A program made the position numbers and the translations under genes. This document shows positions 1-11,690 of a DNA stretch of 64,000 bases, in pieces. Positions within the stretch are counted from its first letter, which is position 1, and the number at the start of each line of letters is the position of its first letter. Below the pieces are notes generated by a model. It ran no database searches and had not been told where the DNA came from. It was given only the letters and a program-made list of their open reading frames with translations. The stretch lies in NCBI GenBank assembly GCA_004154925.1, contig QJNS01000005.1, forward strand, positions 248,001 through 312,000, in the 5' to 3' direction. The DNA is from Monosporascus cannonballus. Lineage: Eukaryota > Ascomycota > Sordariomycetes > Xylariales.

Positions 1-1575
1 ACGTTTTGTACCTCTGTTTTAAATTTAGATATATAATATTAAAGGTTTAAATCTAATATTCAAGAGAGGCGATTAAAATATATCTTTAAGCTAGTAATTT
101 TTCAAAACTTCGTTATCATATTCGAATATTTATGAAAATACCTTATTTTAACTTTTTAAAATTCCTAAAAAGTATTAAAACGTTATAATAAATATATTTT
201 GCTTTCGGTTTTTAAGATAAATATCTTAAATAAAGCCTAAATATCGATCGGTTACAAATATAACGTATTTACATTTTTCAAGGTTTTTTTTCGAAATCTA
301 TAAAATCGATGGCGATTTTTGTTCTGATCAAAAGATTTTTTCTTTAGGCGTACGGCGTATTTGCTTTTTGGCTTTCGCCTGGTCACATATTTGGCATTCG
401 ACTGTTATAAGGCTTTTTACGCGGACTTCTTTCGTATGGAATTATAATTATGCGATTATTTCGAGTTCTGGGTATCCTAATTTTAGGTGCCATATAATAC
501 CGTTATCGATTTATAATAATTTCGCTATTTACGAATTAATATTTCGTTTATAAGTTACTAAAATTATATAGATAATAGTTACGTTAATATTTTCGATAAC
601 GAATTGATCAAATTTATATATTAATATAACAATTACTTAATTATACTTATTTCGAATAAAATTATTAGTTTTTCGGTTATCCTATCAATAACCCTTTTTT
701 CGAAATTACCGAAAAAATACCAGGTTATATGCGAAACTTTCGCAGTATGTTACGTTATATAAACGTAACGCTTTCGTATCGCTAAAGTTTCGAAATATTA
801 TATCGACTTCTTTATACCCTTTAATCGGAACGAAATTATTATTTATATATATTCAGTTACCTTATACGGTTAATTTAAAATTTAAAAACCTGTTAATAAG
901 GTTAAAAGTATATGTCGTTAACCTTAAGTCTAAAATAAATAAATTTCTTAAAAGATAAAACGAAATAATTATAACGTTATATTAATTCATAATTAAAGAA
1001 TAACCCAGAATGTATCTTATCTCTTTTAAAAGTTAATTTATTTATATAAATATTTTCTTTATAATTTTCGATAAATAGTTGATTTTTTTTAAAAAAAATT
1101 AATCGGCGATAATTCGACTTTGAACGTATGCTCTTATTTTATTATTAAAAAGAAAACCCGTTAGAGCTTTACTAAGAAATACATAATAACATTAAGATAA
1201 TATATTATAAGCGCTTAAGCAGGCTTTATAACGAATGTCTTACGTATCCGATTTTTATTATTTTCGTTTGTTAGCGTTTTAGTCTATATAAAAGCCTTTA
1301 CGATTACTTCGTTTTGCCTTACGCCTTGGAGCTTTTTCTCGTAGTTAAAAATTAATAAACTTAACGCTTTCTTAATTAGGATTATCCTGATTAAGGATAT
1401 CCGTAAGGTCCCCCTAAAACGTCGGAAATGCTGCCTTAATATTTCGTAATATAAATATGAAATAGGCCATAACCCAATAATCCAGAAAGTTAGCTACCGC
1501 TTTTTGGAAATTGATCGTACCGTTATCGATCTCGGCCTTTTTTATTATTTAGAAAATAATAATCTATATCCTAAT
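1..1575 (-). pseudogene. Ty1/Copia pol remnant: GAG-pre-integrase and integrase core
   Basis: Read on the minus strand, this is the middle of a Copia polyprotein destroyed by RIP-like stops. Around 505-345 it encodes WHLKLGYPEL, then VECQICDQAKAKKQIRR, matching the H...H...CxxC zinc part of the GAG-pre-integrase domain. Around 312-290 it reads AIDFIDF, then VTDRYLGFI, and near 135-105 EYDNE, which fit the start of the Copia integrase catalytic core. The rest of pol lies beyond the left edge. The upstream gag part is displaced to 10,235-11,100 because gypsy A interrupts the element at 1,576. The part from 1,200 to 1,575 should be the gag/pol junction, but I could not place motifs there. No frame is open for long, so no product is expected. 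Confidence 0.82.
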
Positions 1576-1955
1576 TGTGACGGCTAAAGGGTTTAACCAA
1601 CTATTAAACCTTAAGTCGACGGGTTTATGTTGGCGGGAGTATCGTGGAAATCTGAGCAATAAATATAATAACGTATTACGTCTTTTAATACCTTATTATT
1701 GCAAACGATTGGTATTGATAAGTGTTGCAAGCTGAAATTATCTAAATTATGGAAATAATGAGCGTATATATCCTTTCCCTTCTTGGCTTAATCACTTATG
1801 ATCATACGCCTGGTAATAATTATGATCGCTTGCGATCCTTTTTAATCACTTTTGATTACTGGCTTGGCAGTGATCACCGTTACGTAACCCATGGGGTGGT
1901 CCGTATAATTCTTATTTAACCGTTTTTTGAGGCCGCAGCTTATTGGGTCGTAATA
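1576..1955 (-). repeat. 3' LTR of gypsy A
   Basis: This 380-bp copy pairs with 9,854-10,234. On the minus strand it starts after a purine tract (about 1,956-1,970) and ends AGCCGTCACA. It is less mutated than its partner, keeping CA/TG where the other has TA. Confidence 0.92.
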
Positions 1956-2629
1956 CGATTTCCTTTTTCTCAAAATCTTGCCCTTAAGATTTCTTTTTTT
2001 TTCTTTTTTTCGTTTGGTAAGTATCTTTTTTTTTGCTTTTAATTATGTCGTTTCGTATTTCCAAAATTCGTCGCGTTTTTCGTTTTTTTACCGTTTGTCA
2101 TATTGATCTCGTAAAGTCTTTAACGAATTTAAATACGAAATTATGTTTTGCTTTTATTATTTTTCGAAAAATATAAGGTGTAAAATAATAAAAAACGTTT
2201 TAAGGTATAAGGAATATGTTAATAAAAGTTAATCCTGTAATAGTATCGGCGTACCTATTTTTTCTTTACAGAATATTCGTTGCGAATATTAACGTTTAAA
2301 ATACGAAAAGGCGCTTATTAAAAAGCGATTGATAAAATTTTAACGGCTTTATTTTAAAGTTTAACGTTATTATTAGGAAAAGATAAATAAAGCTTTTTTT
2401 CGTTTTATTCGTTTGCGTAAGCAAAAGGCGTTAATTCGTTCGAAAGGCGTTATTATAGTATAATATAAGTTTTAATCGTTAAACGAATTAAAAAAATAAA
2501 AATATCGGGAATAAAAATAATTGGAAGTTATCGTTATAGCTGTTACGTTAATATATATCGCGGCCGATTAGCCCGACATCCTAGCTATTAACTGGTCGGT
2601 TATTAATTAAAACGCGACTGCCGTTATTG
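1956..2629 (-). other. 3' untranslated region of gypsy A
   Basis: This stretch lies between the chromodomain and the polypurine tract. Similar sequence lies in the same place in elements E (about 58,880-59,549) and F (about 60,229-60,890). I found no recognisable domain in it. Confidence 0.6.
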
Positions 2630-5454
2630 ATAAAAATTCTTTAATAGGCGCTGGGCGTTAATAAGATTTTTGGCAAATTCCCAGATGTTCTCAAAGTCCG
2701 GATGCTTTTTTTATTTGATCAGGTATTAGGTAAATCCGTTTTATTTCCGCATATCGAGGATTTTTTCCACTTTATATGCTTATTCGTCTTTTATTTTCGT
2801 ATCGTTTTATGCCGTATATGTTTTAATTATATTTATTATTAATTCGAATAAAAAAACGTAAAAATTTAGATAAAGTTTGACTTTTAGTGGAAGTTTTAAC
2901 CGGTAATTATTTTCTAAAATTTTCTGAATAATTTTATATAGACCGATATATTTGAAATCGAATTTTTTATTAGTTTTTTTTATTTAAATGCTTTTTGTAA
3001 TAAGGAAAACCATTTTCTTTTTTTCGAAAATTCATTCTTTTAACTTTTTTTAATTATAATATTTATTTATTTGATTTTGTACAAATTCCAGTTTTGTTTT
3101 TATTTCCTAATATAAGTATCGTAGTTATTTTAATATAAGGATTATTTTAATATTAATTAAATTATCGTCGCGTATATTTTTTTAAAAAATTTTTAAAATT
3201 AAATTAAAATTTGCGTTTGCTAATATTATTTTAATATTTTTATAATAATTAGTATTATAAATTAATTTTACGATTAGTAATTTCTTAATCTAGTTATTTT
3301 ATTTATAATTAATATAATATCGTAAATATATTTTTAAAGTTTAGTTTATTTATTTGGTTTATTTATTTATTTAAGGTTTAAATACGTTAAATAATTTGTG
3401 ATTTAAACCGATTTATGTTTTTAGGCCTTATTAAAATTTTAATATAAATATTAATTCTTTATTTAATATGATTTTTATTAATAATCCGTATATGCCAAAA
3501 ATATGTTTGAAAAAAATGTAAGTTAGTTATTCGGCGTTTGTATTTTTGTAATATAATAAAAAATAACAAAATTTCGTAAATCGGTCGACGATTACGAAAA
3601 TGTTATCGTAATATACTTTTATAACTGGATTTCCTAATATAAGAAGTTTAATAATAAAGTCGAATATAATTAAATATTATAATCGTTTTGCGATTAGTAA
3701 TAGTTGTAATTTTCCATAAAGCTTATATTATTAAGCCTTTGTTTTAACGCAAGTATCGTATTGCCGTATAATTTTTTATATCGTTAATTTTATTTTAGGA
3801 AAGAAATATGTATGTTAAAGTTGCTTTAGGGTTTTATAGATTTTTAGATATCCGTATAATTGATGTTCGTATATTTTTCGAACTAGATCTTTTTAGTATT
3901 CTTTTGGAATTTGTATTTTGCCCGTTTTTTGGTTTTTTGAGAGGCCGTTATTATATTGCTGGATTTTTTGATACATATCGAAAGGTACTGCCCAGAACGT
4001 CGTAATTTGTCGTAGGCGGAAATATCTTTCTATAGTAGTATTAAAAATTGTATAGCTAATTTTGACCAATTTTTTTTCAAGGTTTAATCGCTAATTTAAA
4101 ATATTTGTTTTGCCGTTTTTTGATCTCTTTTTATAAATAATAACGAAGTCGAAGTTCGCTAATTTTTTTACGTATCTTAATTATTATTTTATAAATTTCA
4201 TAATCGTAATAAATCGGGTAAAGTTTTGATAATCCGTATAAACCTTAATTTGGTACAAGTTTCCCTTTAAGAAGTGCTTAAATTTTCGAAATGCCATAAT
4301 AATGGCCATAAATTCTTTATCTGGAACGCCGTAATTAAATTTGGTTCTTTTTAATTTATACCAAAAAAATGCATTAAAATATAATTTGCCTTAATTATTT
4401 CGTTATCCGATTATTGCGTTTAACGTATAATCCGTAGTATTGGTTTTTAGTTTAACGGGGCAGTTTAAATTATACATAATTAATATTAGTTTGTTAATAA
4501 TTATATTCTTAGTATCTTGAAATGTTTTTTCCGTATTTGATATTTATTTAAAACTTTTTCTTTTTTTCGTGAAATTCGTTAGGGATATAATTATTTTGCT
4601 AAAGTTTCGAATAAACTTCCTGTAGTAGTTAGCAAATCCAAGGAATATGTGTATTTTTTTAACCGTTTTTAGCGTTTGCCATTTTATAATTATAACAATT
4701 TTTTGGAGGTTTATCTTAATATATCCTAAAGTAATAATATATTTCAGATATTCTATTTTTTGTATATGGAATTAACTTTTTTCTGTATTAATAAAGAACC
4801 TTGCGTTTTATAAAGCTTAAAAAACTTTATAAACGTATTTTATATATGTTTTTTTCCATCTTTAAGAAAATAAAAATATTGTCGAAATAATAAACGACGA
4901 AAGTATTAAGGTATTTTCGTAATACGTAGTTTATTATTTGTTAAAATATTATTAATACGTTTATAAATCTTATTAATTGAATTAAATATTTAAATAATCC
5001 GTATTTCGTTTTAAAGGCTATTTTTTATTTGTATTCTTTTTTTAATCTTGATAAGGTTGTATTTATTTTTAAGATCGAATGTTATGAATTATTTGGCTCC
5101 GTAAAGTTGGTTTTTTATTTTTACGATTAGGGGTAATAATGTTCGATTTTTAATAATAATATCGTTTAGTTGTTAATAGTTAATCATAAGTTGTAATTTT
5201 TCGTTCTTTTTAAGTATAAAAAATATTAAATAATTTACTAGTAATTTTAAAGGTCGAATTTATTTTTTCTGTAACCGATTTTTCAGATATTCTTTAAAAG
5301 TACGTAATTTATTTCCGTTAAGATTATAAATGAGATAAAACTTTGTCGAAAATCCTTTTTTAAGGATTATTTTATAATCTTATTCGTTATATTCTAGTAA
5401 TTTCGTATTAAGTTCCTTTTTGAAAAGCTACTTATATCTATGATATTATAGTAG
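2630..5454 (-). pseudogene. Gypsy A pol, C-terminal part: RT, RNase H, integrase, chromodomain
   Basis: Minus-strand pol with many stops. The chromodomain is about 2,795-2,645, reading VEKILDMRK, then a YLIKxKKHPD-like core and ENIWEFAKNLINAQ, the usual chromodomain signature that targets integration to heterochromatin. Integrase is about 3,990-3,290. Its zinc finger keeps the QYDTC stretch where CDxC is expected, so a Cys has become Tyr. RNase H is about 4,480-4,250 and reverse transcriptase about 5,420-4,600. The frame is cut at 5,456 by the Fot1-like transposon and resumes at 7,331. Domain order matches elements B, D and G. Confidence 0.85.
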
Positions 5455-5456
5455 TA

Positions 5457-5504
5457 ACGTCCCACATAAGTAAGCGCCATACACAAGTGAGCGCAACACT
5501 TTTT
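5457..5504 (+). repeat. Left terminal inverted repeat of the Fot1-like element
   Basis: It pairs with 7,281-7,328 over 48 bp with three mismatches, all C/T or G/A differences with the mutated base on this side. Inside it a motif close to CAAGTGAGCGC occurs twice, about 18 bp apart, as expected for paired transposase-binding sites. Confidence 0.93.
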
Positions 5505-5533
5505 GGCACCTCGTAACAACAAATGCAAATAAC

Positions 5534-7228
5534 TTAATAACAACATATCGCATTAATTAAAATTAATCGGATTTTTTTTTCGTTAAACGTATCTATAACT
5601 TCTTCACAAGTACGCGCATTATGCCCGGGCTTATTACAAACGTTATACTTCCGTTCCTTGGTTTTAACCCTTTTGCGACGACCCCCTCCAGCTGTTATTA
5701 GCTGCATTTTTTTATTACCCCCTTCTTTTTGAGCTAGAAAAGCTTGTCCTTTTTATATAGTAAGTGTTCCTTCTTTTTGAAAACGTTTATTTTTGGTCCT
5801 TTAACGTTTGCTTAAGATATGGTTCGTTTCGCGTAATTAGGCGGTTTTTTCCCAAAAAAAAGCAATTTCGTACAAAAGTAATAAGTTACTTTTCGTTAAA
5901 AGATTAACCGATTTTACCATTTTTATTGGCGAGTTACTCTGATAATTTCTAATCCTTTTTTATAAGTAACGTCTTTATTTTGTTGCTTTTTGGATATTTT
6001 TAAGGGTTTTTGCGGGCGGGGAAATAGAATTGGCAGAGGTAAGCGGCAAGACCGTCGGTGTAAGTACAATTAGAAAAACGTCCAATTTGGAAAGGACGTT
6101 ATTAGGATCGAATAGAACAAAACCAGCTTTTGCAAATCCGGATTTAATATTATCGGACGTTATAGCAGCTTGGAACGTATTGTAAAAGCCGGCAAGAAAA
6201 TCTTCTTTGGCAATATGGGTATAATGGCGTTATATTAGGTTTTCGATATACCGCGAATAAACGTATTTCAAAATAAAAAAACAAAATATATTAAAAGGTT
6301 AAAACCGATACAAAAAATGCGCAAGTATGCAAAACGTAATAATATCGTGGTTAAGGCAATATTTTTCGAATTTTATCGAATAATAATTTTCGTAGCCGTT
6401 AAAAATAAAAAAACGTTTCGAATTTTTCGTACGCGTTTAAATATATTTATCAAAATGCCAAATCTATTTTAGATTTAATTTATTTATTATTTAGCTATTA
6501 TTATTTAATGCAACTTTTTAATTAATTAATAATAAATTATCGCGGTATTAGGACTTAAGGTAATTTTTCCCCGCCATAATAATAAATAACGGTATAGCCC
6601 AATTTTAAAAATTAATAACTTGGATAATTATAACCTATTTTTTATTCTTTTATTACGTTTATTTAGGTTTTTTACGTTTTTCGGTATTAGTAATTACTAT
6701 ACCCGTTATTATAAAAAGCCTTATTAAAAATCCAATTTCGTCAACATTATAAATATTCTTTTTTGCGATACCGTATTTTGCGATTATAACCCGAATAAGC
6801 TTAAACCATTTACGAAATGTTTCTGGATTTTCGCATAGGACCCGTTAATAATCGATTTTCCGATTTAAACGTATTTAAAGTTTTTTTTGCCGTTTAACAA
6901 AATTCGACGCCCAGTTAATTCCGATATGTTCCGTAACGCGTTAGGTAAGTAATATATTGGCCATATTTTTAACGTATTAAAGCCGGACAGGAAACGTTTA
7001 CGTATCTAGGTTAAGGATTTGGTCGATAATCGATTTTTCTTCGGTCGCCGTTAGTTTCTGCAAAGAAGGGATAATATCGGTTCGGGCGCGTCTACCTTTA
7101 GAACGGTATGCTAAGGTAGAAAATAAGATTTCATAAATAGAACTAAGCTTTTTGTAACTAAGTTTCGGGTTTCGTTTTTTAGCCTAAATGGCTAAGTTTA
7201 TTCTCGCTTTTTTTGTAAGACGTTCCAT
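5534..7228 (-). pseudogene. Fot1/Pogo DDE transposase, killed by RIP without indels
   Basis: From the ATG at 7,228 to the stop at 5,534 a single minus-strand frame of 564 codons runs through, with about twenty internal stops, all TAA or TAG. Features in order: a basic N-terminal helix-turn-helix region (ERLTKKARINLAI); a CENP-B-like region (TEHIGINWASNFVKRQ); the first catalytic aspartate in IYNVDEIGFLI; NGYENYY where DGHxSH-like sequence is expected; then the conserved tail KEDFLAGFYNTFQAAITSDN, SGFAKAGFVLFDP and VLSKLDVFL. A C-terminal CCHC knuckle reads YNVCNKPGHNARTC, its first Cys changed to Tyr. Length and layout match Fot1-type transposases of fungi. The protein would cut and paste the element, but cannot be made from this copy. 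Confidence 0.93.
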
Positions 7229-7280
7229 AATGTTGATGTTGAGAAATGGACAATTGAAGATAAATAATTGAAATATGTCA

Positions 7281-7328
7281 AAAAAGTGTTGCGCTCACTT
7301 GTGTGTGGCGCTCACTTGTGTGGGACGT
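7281..7328 (-). repeat. Right terminal inverted repeat of the Fot1-like element
   Basis: This is the less mutated partner of 5,457-5,504. It holds two clean copies of CAAGTGAGCGC in inverted orientation. Confidence 0.93.
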
Positions 7329-7330
7329 TA

Positions 7331-9790
7331 TATTAGTTAGATTTTCTAACTTTTGGGGCTGTTGTTATTATTATTTTAAATCGTTATTCAATTATTTTAA
7401 TTTTATTTTAATGGTAATAACGATACGTCGTATTTTTTTTGATACCCGTTTTTTTTTATGTTTTATCCTTTTGGGTGGTAAAGTTTTTGTCGTATCTTTA
7501 TATTTGTATTCGTCGTTATTATCGATCGAATGTTAAGATCTTAATTTTTTTATTTATTAATGGGATATAAGGCGAATTTTATTTGGTTAATTTCGCCATT
7601 AATCAAAATTTCGTATTGGCGTATTTATGGTAATTTTAAGATTATATCGTAATTTCCAAATAGAACGATATCGAAGTTAACCGTTTGACATTGTTTTTAA
7701 ACAAAAATCTCGAGGTAATTAATTTCCCGTATAATTTTTCCGTTATCGGAAATAAATTCCTAAATTTCGGTATTTATTGTTATATAAAGTTTTTATTTGT
7801 GTTTTTATAGCAGTTTGAATTTATTAATTATATTTGATATAATATAATTTCCGCCCAGAGTTTCGTAATCTACTATTACGGTATATTAATGCCTTCCGAT
7901 TCGTATGTCCAAAGTGATAAGGTTATTAACGTTTCCTATCGTTACATTTAAAGCCTTTTTAAGGAGTTCCTTTGATTTTTTTTAGGTTTTGTTATTTTGT
8001 AACGTTTTTATAAGTAACATTTTTCTTTTAATTTCTGTTTAAGTTTATTAAGCCTTATTTATGTTTTTTTCGTTTAATATATCAAGTTATTGTATTTATC
8101 GTTATTGTCGACATATTATCTCTTTAAGTTATATTAATTGTTTTTAATTTTGCTATAATTCCTTTTCTTATTAAATAAATTACTTTTTTATATTTGCGAT
8201 TATATCCTATTACACGTTATTTTAATTATCGTTTTAAAAACTATTTATAAATTATCGAATTTATTTAATAGTTTTCTTTTTTCAAGAATTTATAATAAAT
8301 GCTAATTAAAAATAAAAATCCGTAATAATTTTCTGGCAGTATTTTTTTATTATACGCTGGATGAACTTTTTTCCGTTTAATAATTATATTATCCATAATA
8401 ACAAAAGTGGTTTTTTTACGGACATTATTGTTTTTCGAATTAGCTTTTTATTTCGGCTAATTATTAGATATCTTTTGGAGCTATATTTCGAAAATATTAA
8501 TATTATTATTTAACATTTTTATTATTTCTGGTACGATTTAAAAAATCGAATTCGTTATAATATATGCGGATAATTCGTTCGGAAATATATTGCTTTTCTT
8601 TTTCGTAATTAAGATATTTTCGTCGTTAATAATATATAGCGTATATTTTACCGTATCGATCAGGAATTCCGAAATAAAATTTTTCTATTTAGTCTTAATA
8701 TTCGTGTAATTATCCTTTTAATGTTTTTTATTATGTTCGCAGTATTTACTAAGTTAATTTTTTAGTTTTTTATATTTTTCGTCGAATTTTTTATCATAAT
8801 AATCCTTATTAGATTTTTTGCCATGGGCCTAATATATATTTTATTTAGATTTTGTTAATAACTTTGCTATTATTTCTTTAATTATTCCTGGATTATTTTT
8901 CCCGTATAAATATTTAATTATCTTATCGTGGTTTTTTGGGTTTTTTGTATTTATAAACCTTATATCCCATTTTGCCATAATTAAAGCATTTAATCTGGTT
9001 CTAGTTTTATCTGTAGGTAACGCCGAATTTTATGGGTCCTAACGCCGTTCCGTAAGAAATAAGGAGTGCGTCTCGTTTTTTTCCTTGGTTAGATTTGTAA
9101 TACGCCGATCGTAAGGCATATTATCCCTTTTTTTTATCATTTTTTTTAAATTGTCGATTATTAATTTTAATTATTTTTGCAATATACCGGTTTAAGGCAA
9201 CTGGTCGCTTAATCCGAATAATTTTATTTTTTATATTATTTTTTAATTTTTTGTAAAATATATTAATAAAGGCGTCGGTTTTATTATTTTTGTTATCCGG
9301 CCTTAGTCGTAAGATTTTTAAAAATTACGGCATATTTGGATGTAAGTGTTTTTTATCGGAAATACAAAAGTTATTAAGCCGTAAATCGTTTTTTATCCGG
9401 ATTACCGAAATTATCGCGTACTTTATTTTCGAAATTAATATACAGTAAAAAGATTTTATTAATAAAATCCTTTTTATTCGATTTTTTTTATTTCCAAAAG
9501 ATTTCTTATAATGGGTTTAAATTAATTAACTGTATTTCCCGTTAAGTATATTTTTATTATTAGGACTTAATCCGCCAGGTCGTTAAGGTTTAAAAAACGA
9601 AATAAATTCGTACCTAAATTAAAAAAGTTTGAAGATTGCCCTTTTTATCGTAAGGTTCCGGCTTTTTAGGCTTTATGCGAGTGAAAAAGGCTTGGGCAGG
9701 TAGCGTAACCCTAATTTGTCGGATTTCTTTTTCCAGTTCTCGAATTCGAGCCTAAAGCTGTGAAGTAAAGGTTTTTTAAACGTTAGTTGA
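7331..9790 (-). pseudogene. Gypsy A gag and protease, RIP-mutated
   Basis: The minus-strand continuation of gypsy A. Gag starts near 9,790 just inside the 5' LTR and shares its order with the gag of B, D, E and G. A CCHC knuckle around 9,000-8,960 reads KCFNYGKMGY, with Cys and His both changed to Tyr. A retropepsin-like domain lies at about 7,920-7,560. It is followed on the minus strand, across the Fot1 insertion, by RT. Stops are frequent and no product is expected. Confidence 0.8.
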
Positions 9791-9853
9791 CATTTTGACA
9801 TTATTGAATATTGCTTAAAGTTTGACGGTATTATTAAATAAAAATTTATAACG

Positions 9854-10234
9854 TATAACAGCTAAGGGGTTTAACCAATTATTAAACCTTAAGTCGACGG
9901 GTTTATATTAGTAAAAGTATCGTAAGAATTTAAATAATAAATATAATAATATATTACGTCTTTTAATATCTTGTTATTATAAATAATTAGTATTAATAAG
10001 TATTATAAGCTAAAGTTATTTAAATTATGGAAATAATAAACGTATATATTCTTTCCTTTTTTTGGCTTGATTACTTATAATTATATGCCTGGTAATAATT
10101 ATGATTGCTTGCGATCCCTTTTGATCACTTTTGATCATTGGCTTGGCAGTGATTACCGTTACGTAACCCATGGGGTGGTCTGTATAATCCTTGTTTGACC
10201 GTTTTTTAAGGCCGCAGCTTGTTGGATCGTAACA
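9854..10234 (-). repeat. 5' LTR of gypsy A
   Basis: A 381-bp copy of 1,576-1,955. It ends (plus strand) GGATCGTAACA at 10,234 and is followed by TTAAT, the target duplicate. Confidence 0.92.
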
Positions 10235-11087
10235 TTAATTTTAAGGGCTAATATTATATATAGGTTATTAACCTATATAATTATCGTTTTCGTTTTTAAA
10301 ATACTATATCATTATCCCAAAGCCATAATCTCTTGTTATCTTACGATTTATTCGTTTAACTTCTTATTAAATTTCGAAACTTACTTTAATGTTTCGCAAT
10401 ATTTTCGTTAGGTATTAATTAGGAACTTATTATTATATGTTTTGCCTAATTCGGCCAATTTGGCGTATTATTTCAATAAGTTTTTTCCGGAAAGGAAATT
10501 CGTTTTTTTACTTGCTAAAAATATTAATTCCAGGACTTATTTCGTTAAGTCGTTAATATTTTTGCGAAAAATATCGTATTTTCGATTTTTAAAAATATAT
10601 GCTGCAAAATCCTGATTATAAGTTTATCTGCTTTCGGTCGATATCTTAAAGATATTTATTAGGTATCCTATAAAATTAATCTTTTTAGTAGTTTCTCCGA
10701 ATAATAAAGACGATAATAGGGTATTAGATTACGCCGTATAACGAATTCGTCTTTTAAAATAAAAGGTTATATCGAGTTCTATTAGTTTAACAGGTTATAG
10801 AAGTAATTAATCAGGATCGATAAAGTCTTAAATATTAAGTGCACATACTTTAAACTGGAATTCGCTCTTAAAACGATCCCAATCCTTAGATTTCTTATAA
10901 ATAATTAAGGACGTCGATTATACGGTCCCTATTGTTATTATTAAGGTATATGAATAATTAATACTAATATATAGCCTATTTCGTTTTAGCAATAGCTAAT
11001 TAATAAATATATATGCGAATTAAGCGAATAAAACTTTTAATTATCAGATATAAGGGATATTAGTTATGTTATTATATTCCGCTAAGT
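10235..11087 (-). pseudogene. Ty1/Copia gag remnant
   Basis: On the minus strand, reading away from the LTR-like end at 11,240, the residue pattern (KSKDWDRFKSEFQFK, then DFIDPD) fits the N-terminal half of a Copia gag. A longer stretch with few stops reads ASKKTNFLSGKNLLK and LAELGKTYNNKFL. It continues across the gypsy A insertion into the GAG-pre-integrase and integrase at 1-1,575. I rely on the match of strand, order and distance, since gag alone is poorly conserved. Confidence 0.65.
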
Positions 11088-11240
11088 TGTACGTTTTATC
11101 GTACGCGTACAACTTTAAGTAGTTTAGCCACGGAACATATATGAGCCGATCAGTATAGGACCTTTCCGTTTATGGGGAGCGCTCCGCACCCCCCAGCTAG
11201 CTAACAGTTTCCGAGACCCTCCCTTGATTGGGTCATAACA
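11088..11240 (-). repeat. Probable 5' LTR of the Copia element
   Basis: The right boundary is sharp: reading on the minus strand, TGTTATGACCC starts at 11,240 exactly where the gag leader of gypsy H1 breaks off. The inner end is uncertain. A hairpin with arms GTTGTACG and CGTACAAC lies at 11,088-11,115. The sequence is GC-richer than its surroundings. The partner LTR would be left of the window. Confidence 0.5.
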
Positions 11241-11690
11241 TCGGGCTGCTTACTAGTAGGTATAATGTCGACGATATTGTTTAAAGTTTAACGGTATTAT
11301 TAAACAAAAGTTTGCAACGTATAACGGCTAAGCCCTTTAACCAATTATTAAACCTTAATCGTACGGATTTATGTTAATAAAAATATCGTAATATTTTAAG
11401 TAATAAATATAATAACGTATTACGTTTCGTAATATCAAGGGCGTTTTGAGTAACGAATTATTATTGCAAACTAGTGTTATTTAAATTATGGAAATAATAA
11501 GCGTATATATCTTTTATAGGTTAATTAGATCACTATTAGATCTTGATATCGATATAGATCTAATGTTATTGAATTCAGTTGGTTCTGTATAGATTTATTT
11601 GAATCTTGACGCCAAGAGAGATCTAAATTACGTGACCTTTTTTGTGTAGGTCGACCGTTTTCGCGACCGATCTTGGGCTGGGTCGTAATA
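11241..11690 (-). mobile_element. Gypsy H1 fragment: 5' LTR plus leader
   Basis: The LTR is 11,320-11,690 (371 bp, TG...CA-type ends after allowing for RIP). To its left, 11,241-11,319 matches the post-LTR leader of elements H2, D and E, and is cut at 11,241 by the Copia LTR. To its right the sequence returns directly into the gag of H2, so H1 inserted into H2. The rest of H1 would lie beyond the left edge of the window. Confidence 0.75.

Larger units (their letters stand above)
5457..7328 (-). mobile_element. Fot1/Pogo-type (Tc1/mariner superfamily) DNA transposon
   Basis: A 1,872-bp element with 48-bp terminal inverted repeats, starting and ending ACGTCCCACA/TGTGGGACGT. TA flanks it on both sides (5,455-5,456 and 7,329-7,330). 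The homologous uninterrupted site in gypsy G (about 50,610-50,650) confirms that the target is a TA dinucleotide and that exactly one TA was duplicated. It encodes one minus-strand transposase, now dead. It is less AT-rich than gypsy A around it, so it probably arrived later. Confidence 0.95.
1576..10234 (-). mobile_element. Ty3/gypsy chromovirus A, full length, RIP-mutated
   Basis: This is a complete LTR retrotransposon on the minus strand, 8,659 bp as it stands and about 6.8 kb without the Fot1 insertion. LTRs of 380 and 381 bp bound it, starting TGTTACGA-like and ending GTCACA-like. Flanks are CTAAT (1,571-1,575) and TTAAT (10,235-10,239), a 5-bp target duplication with one C-to-T change. 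Order from right to left: gag with a damaged CCHC knuckle, retropepsin, reverse transcriptase, RNase H, integrase, chromodomain. A purine tract abuts the 3' LTR. It sits inside a Copia element. In-frame stops throughout make it dead. Confidence 0.92.

Noticed and set aside
3808..4005. Open frame of 65 codons on the plus strand in gypsy A
   Set aside because: It is the antisense of the integrase N-terminal region. The same shadow appears in inverted form at 17,154-17,351 in gypsy B.
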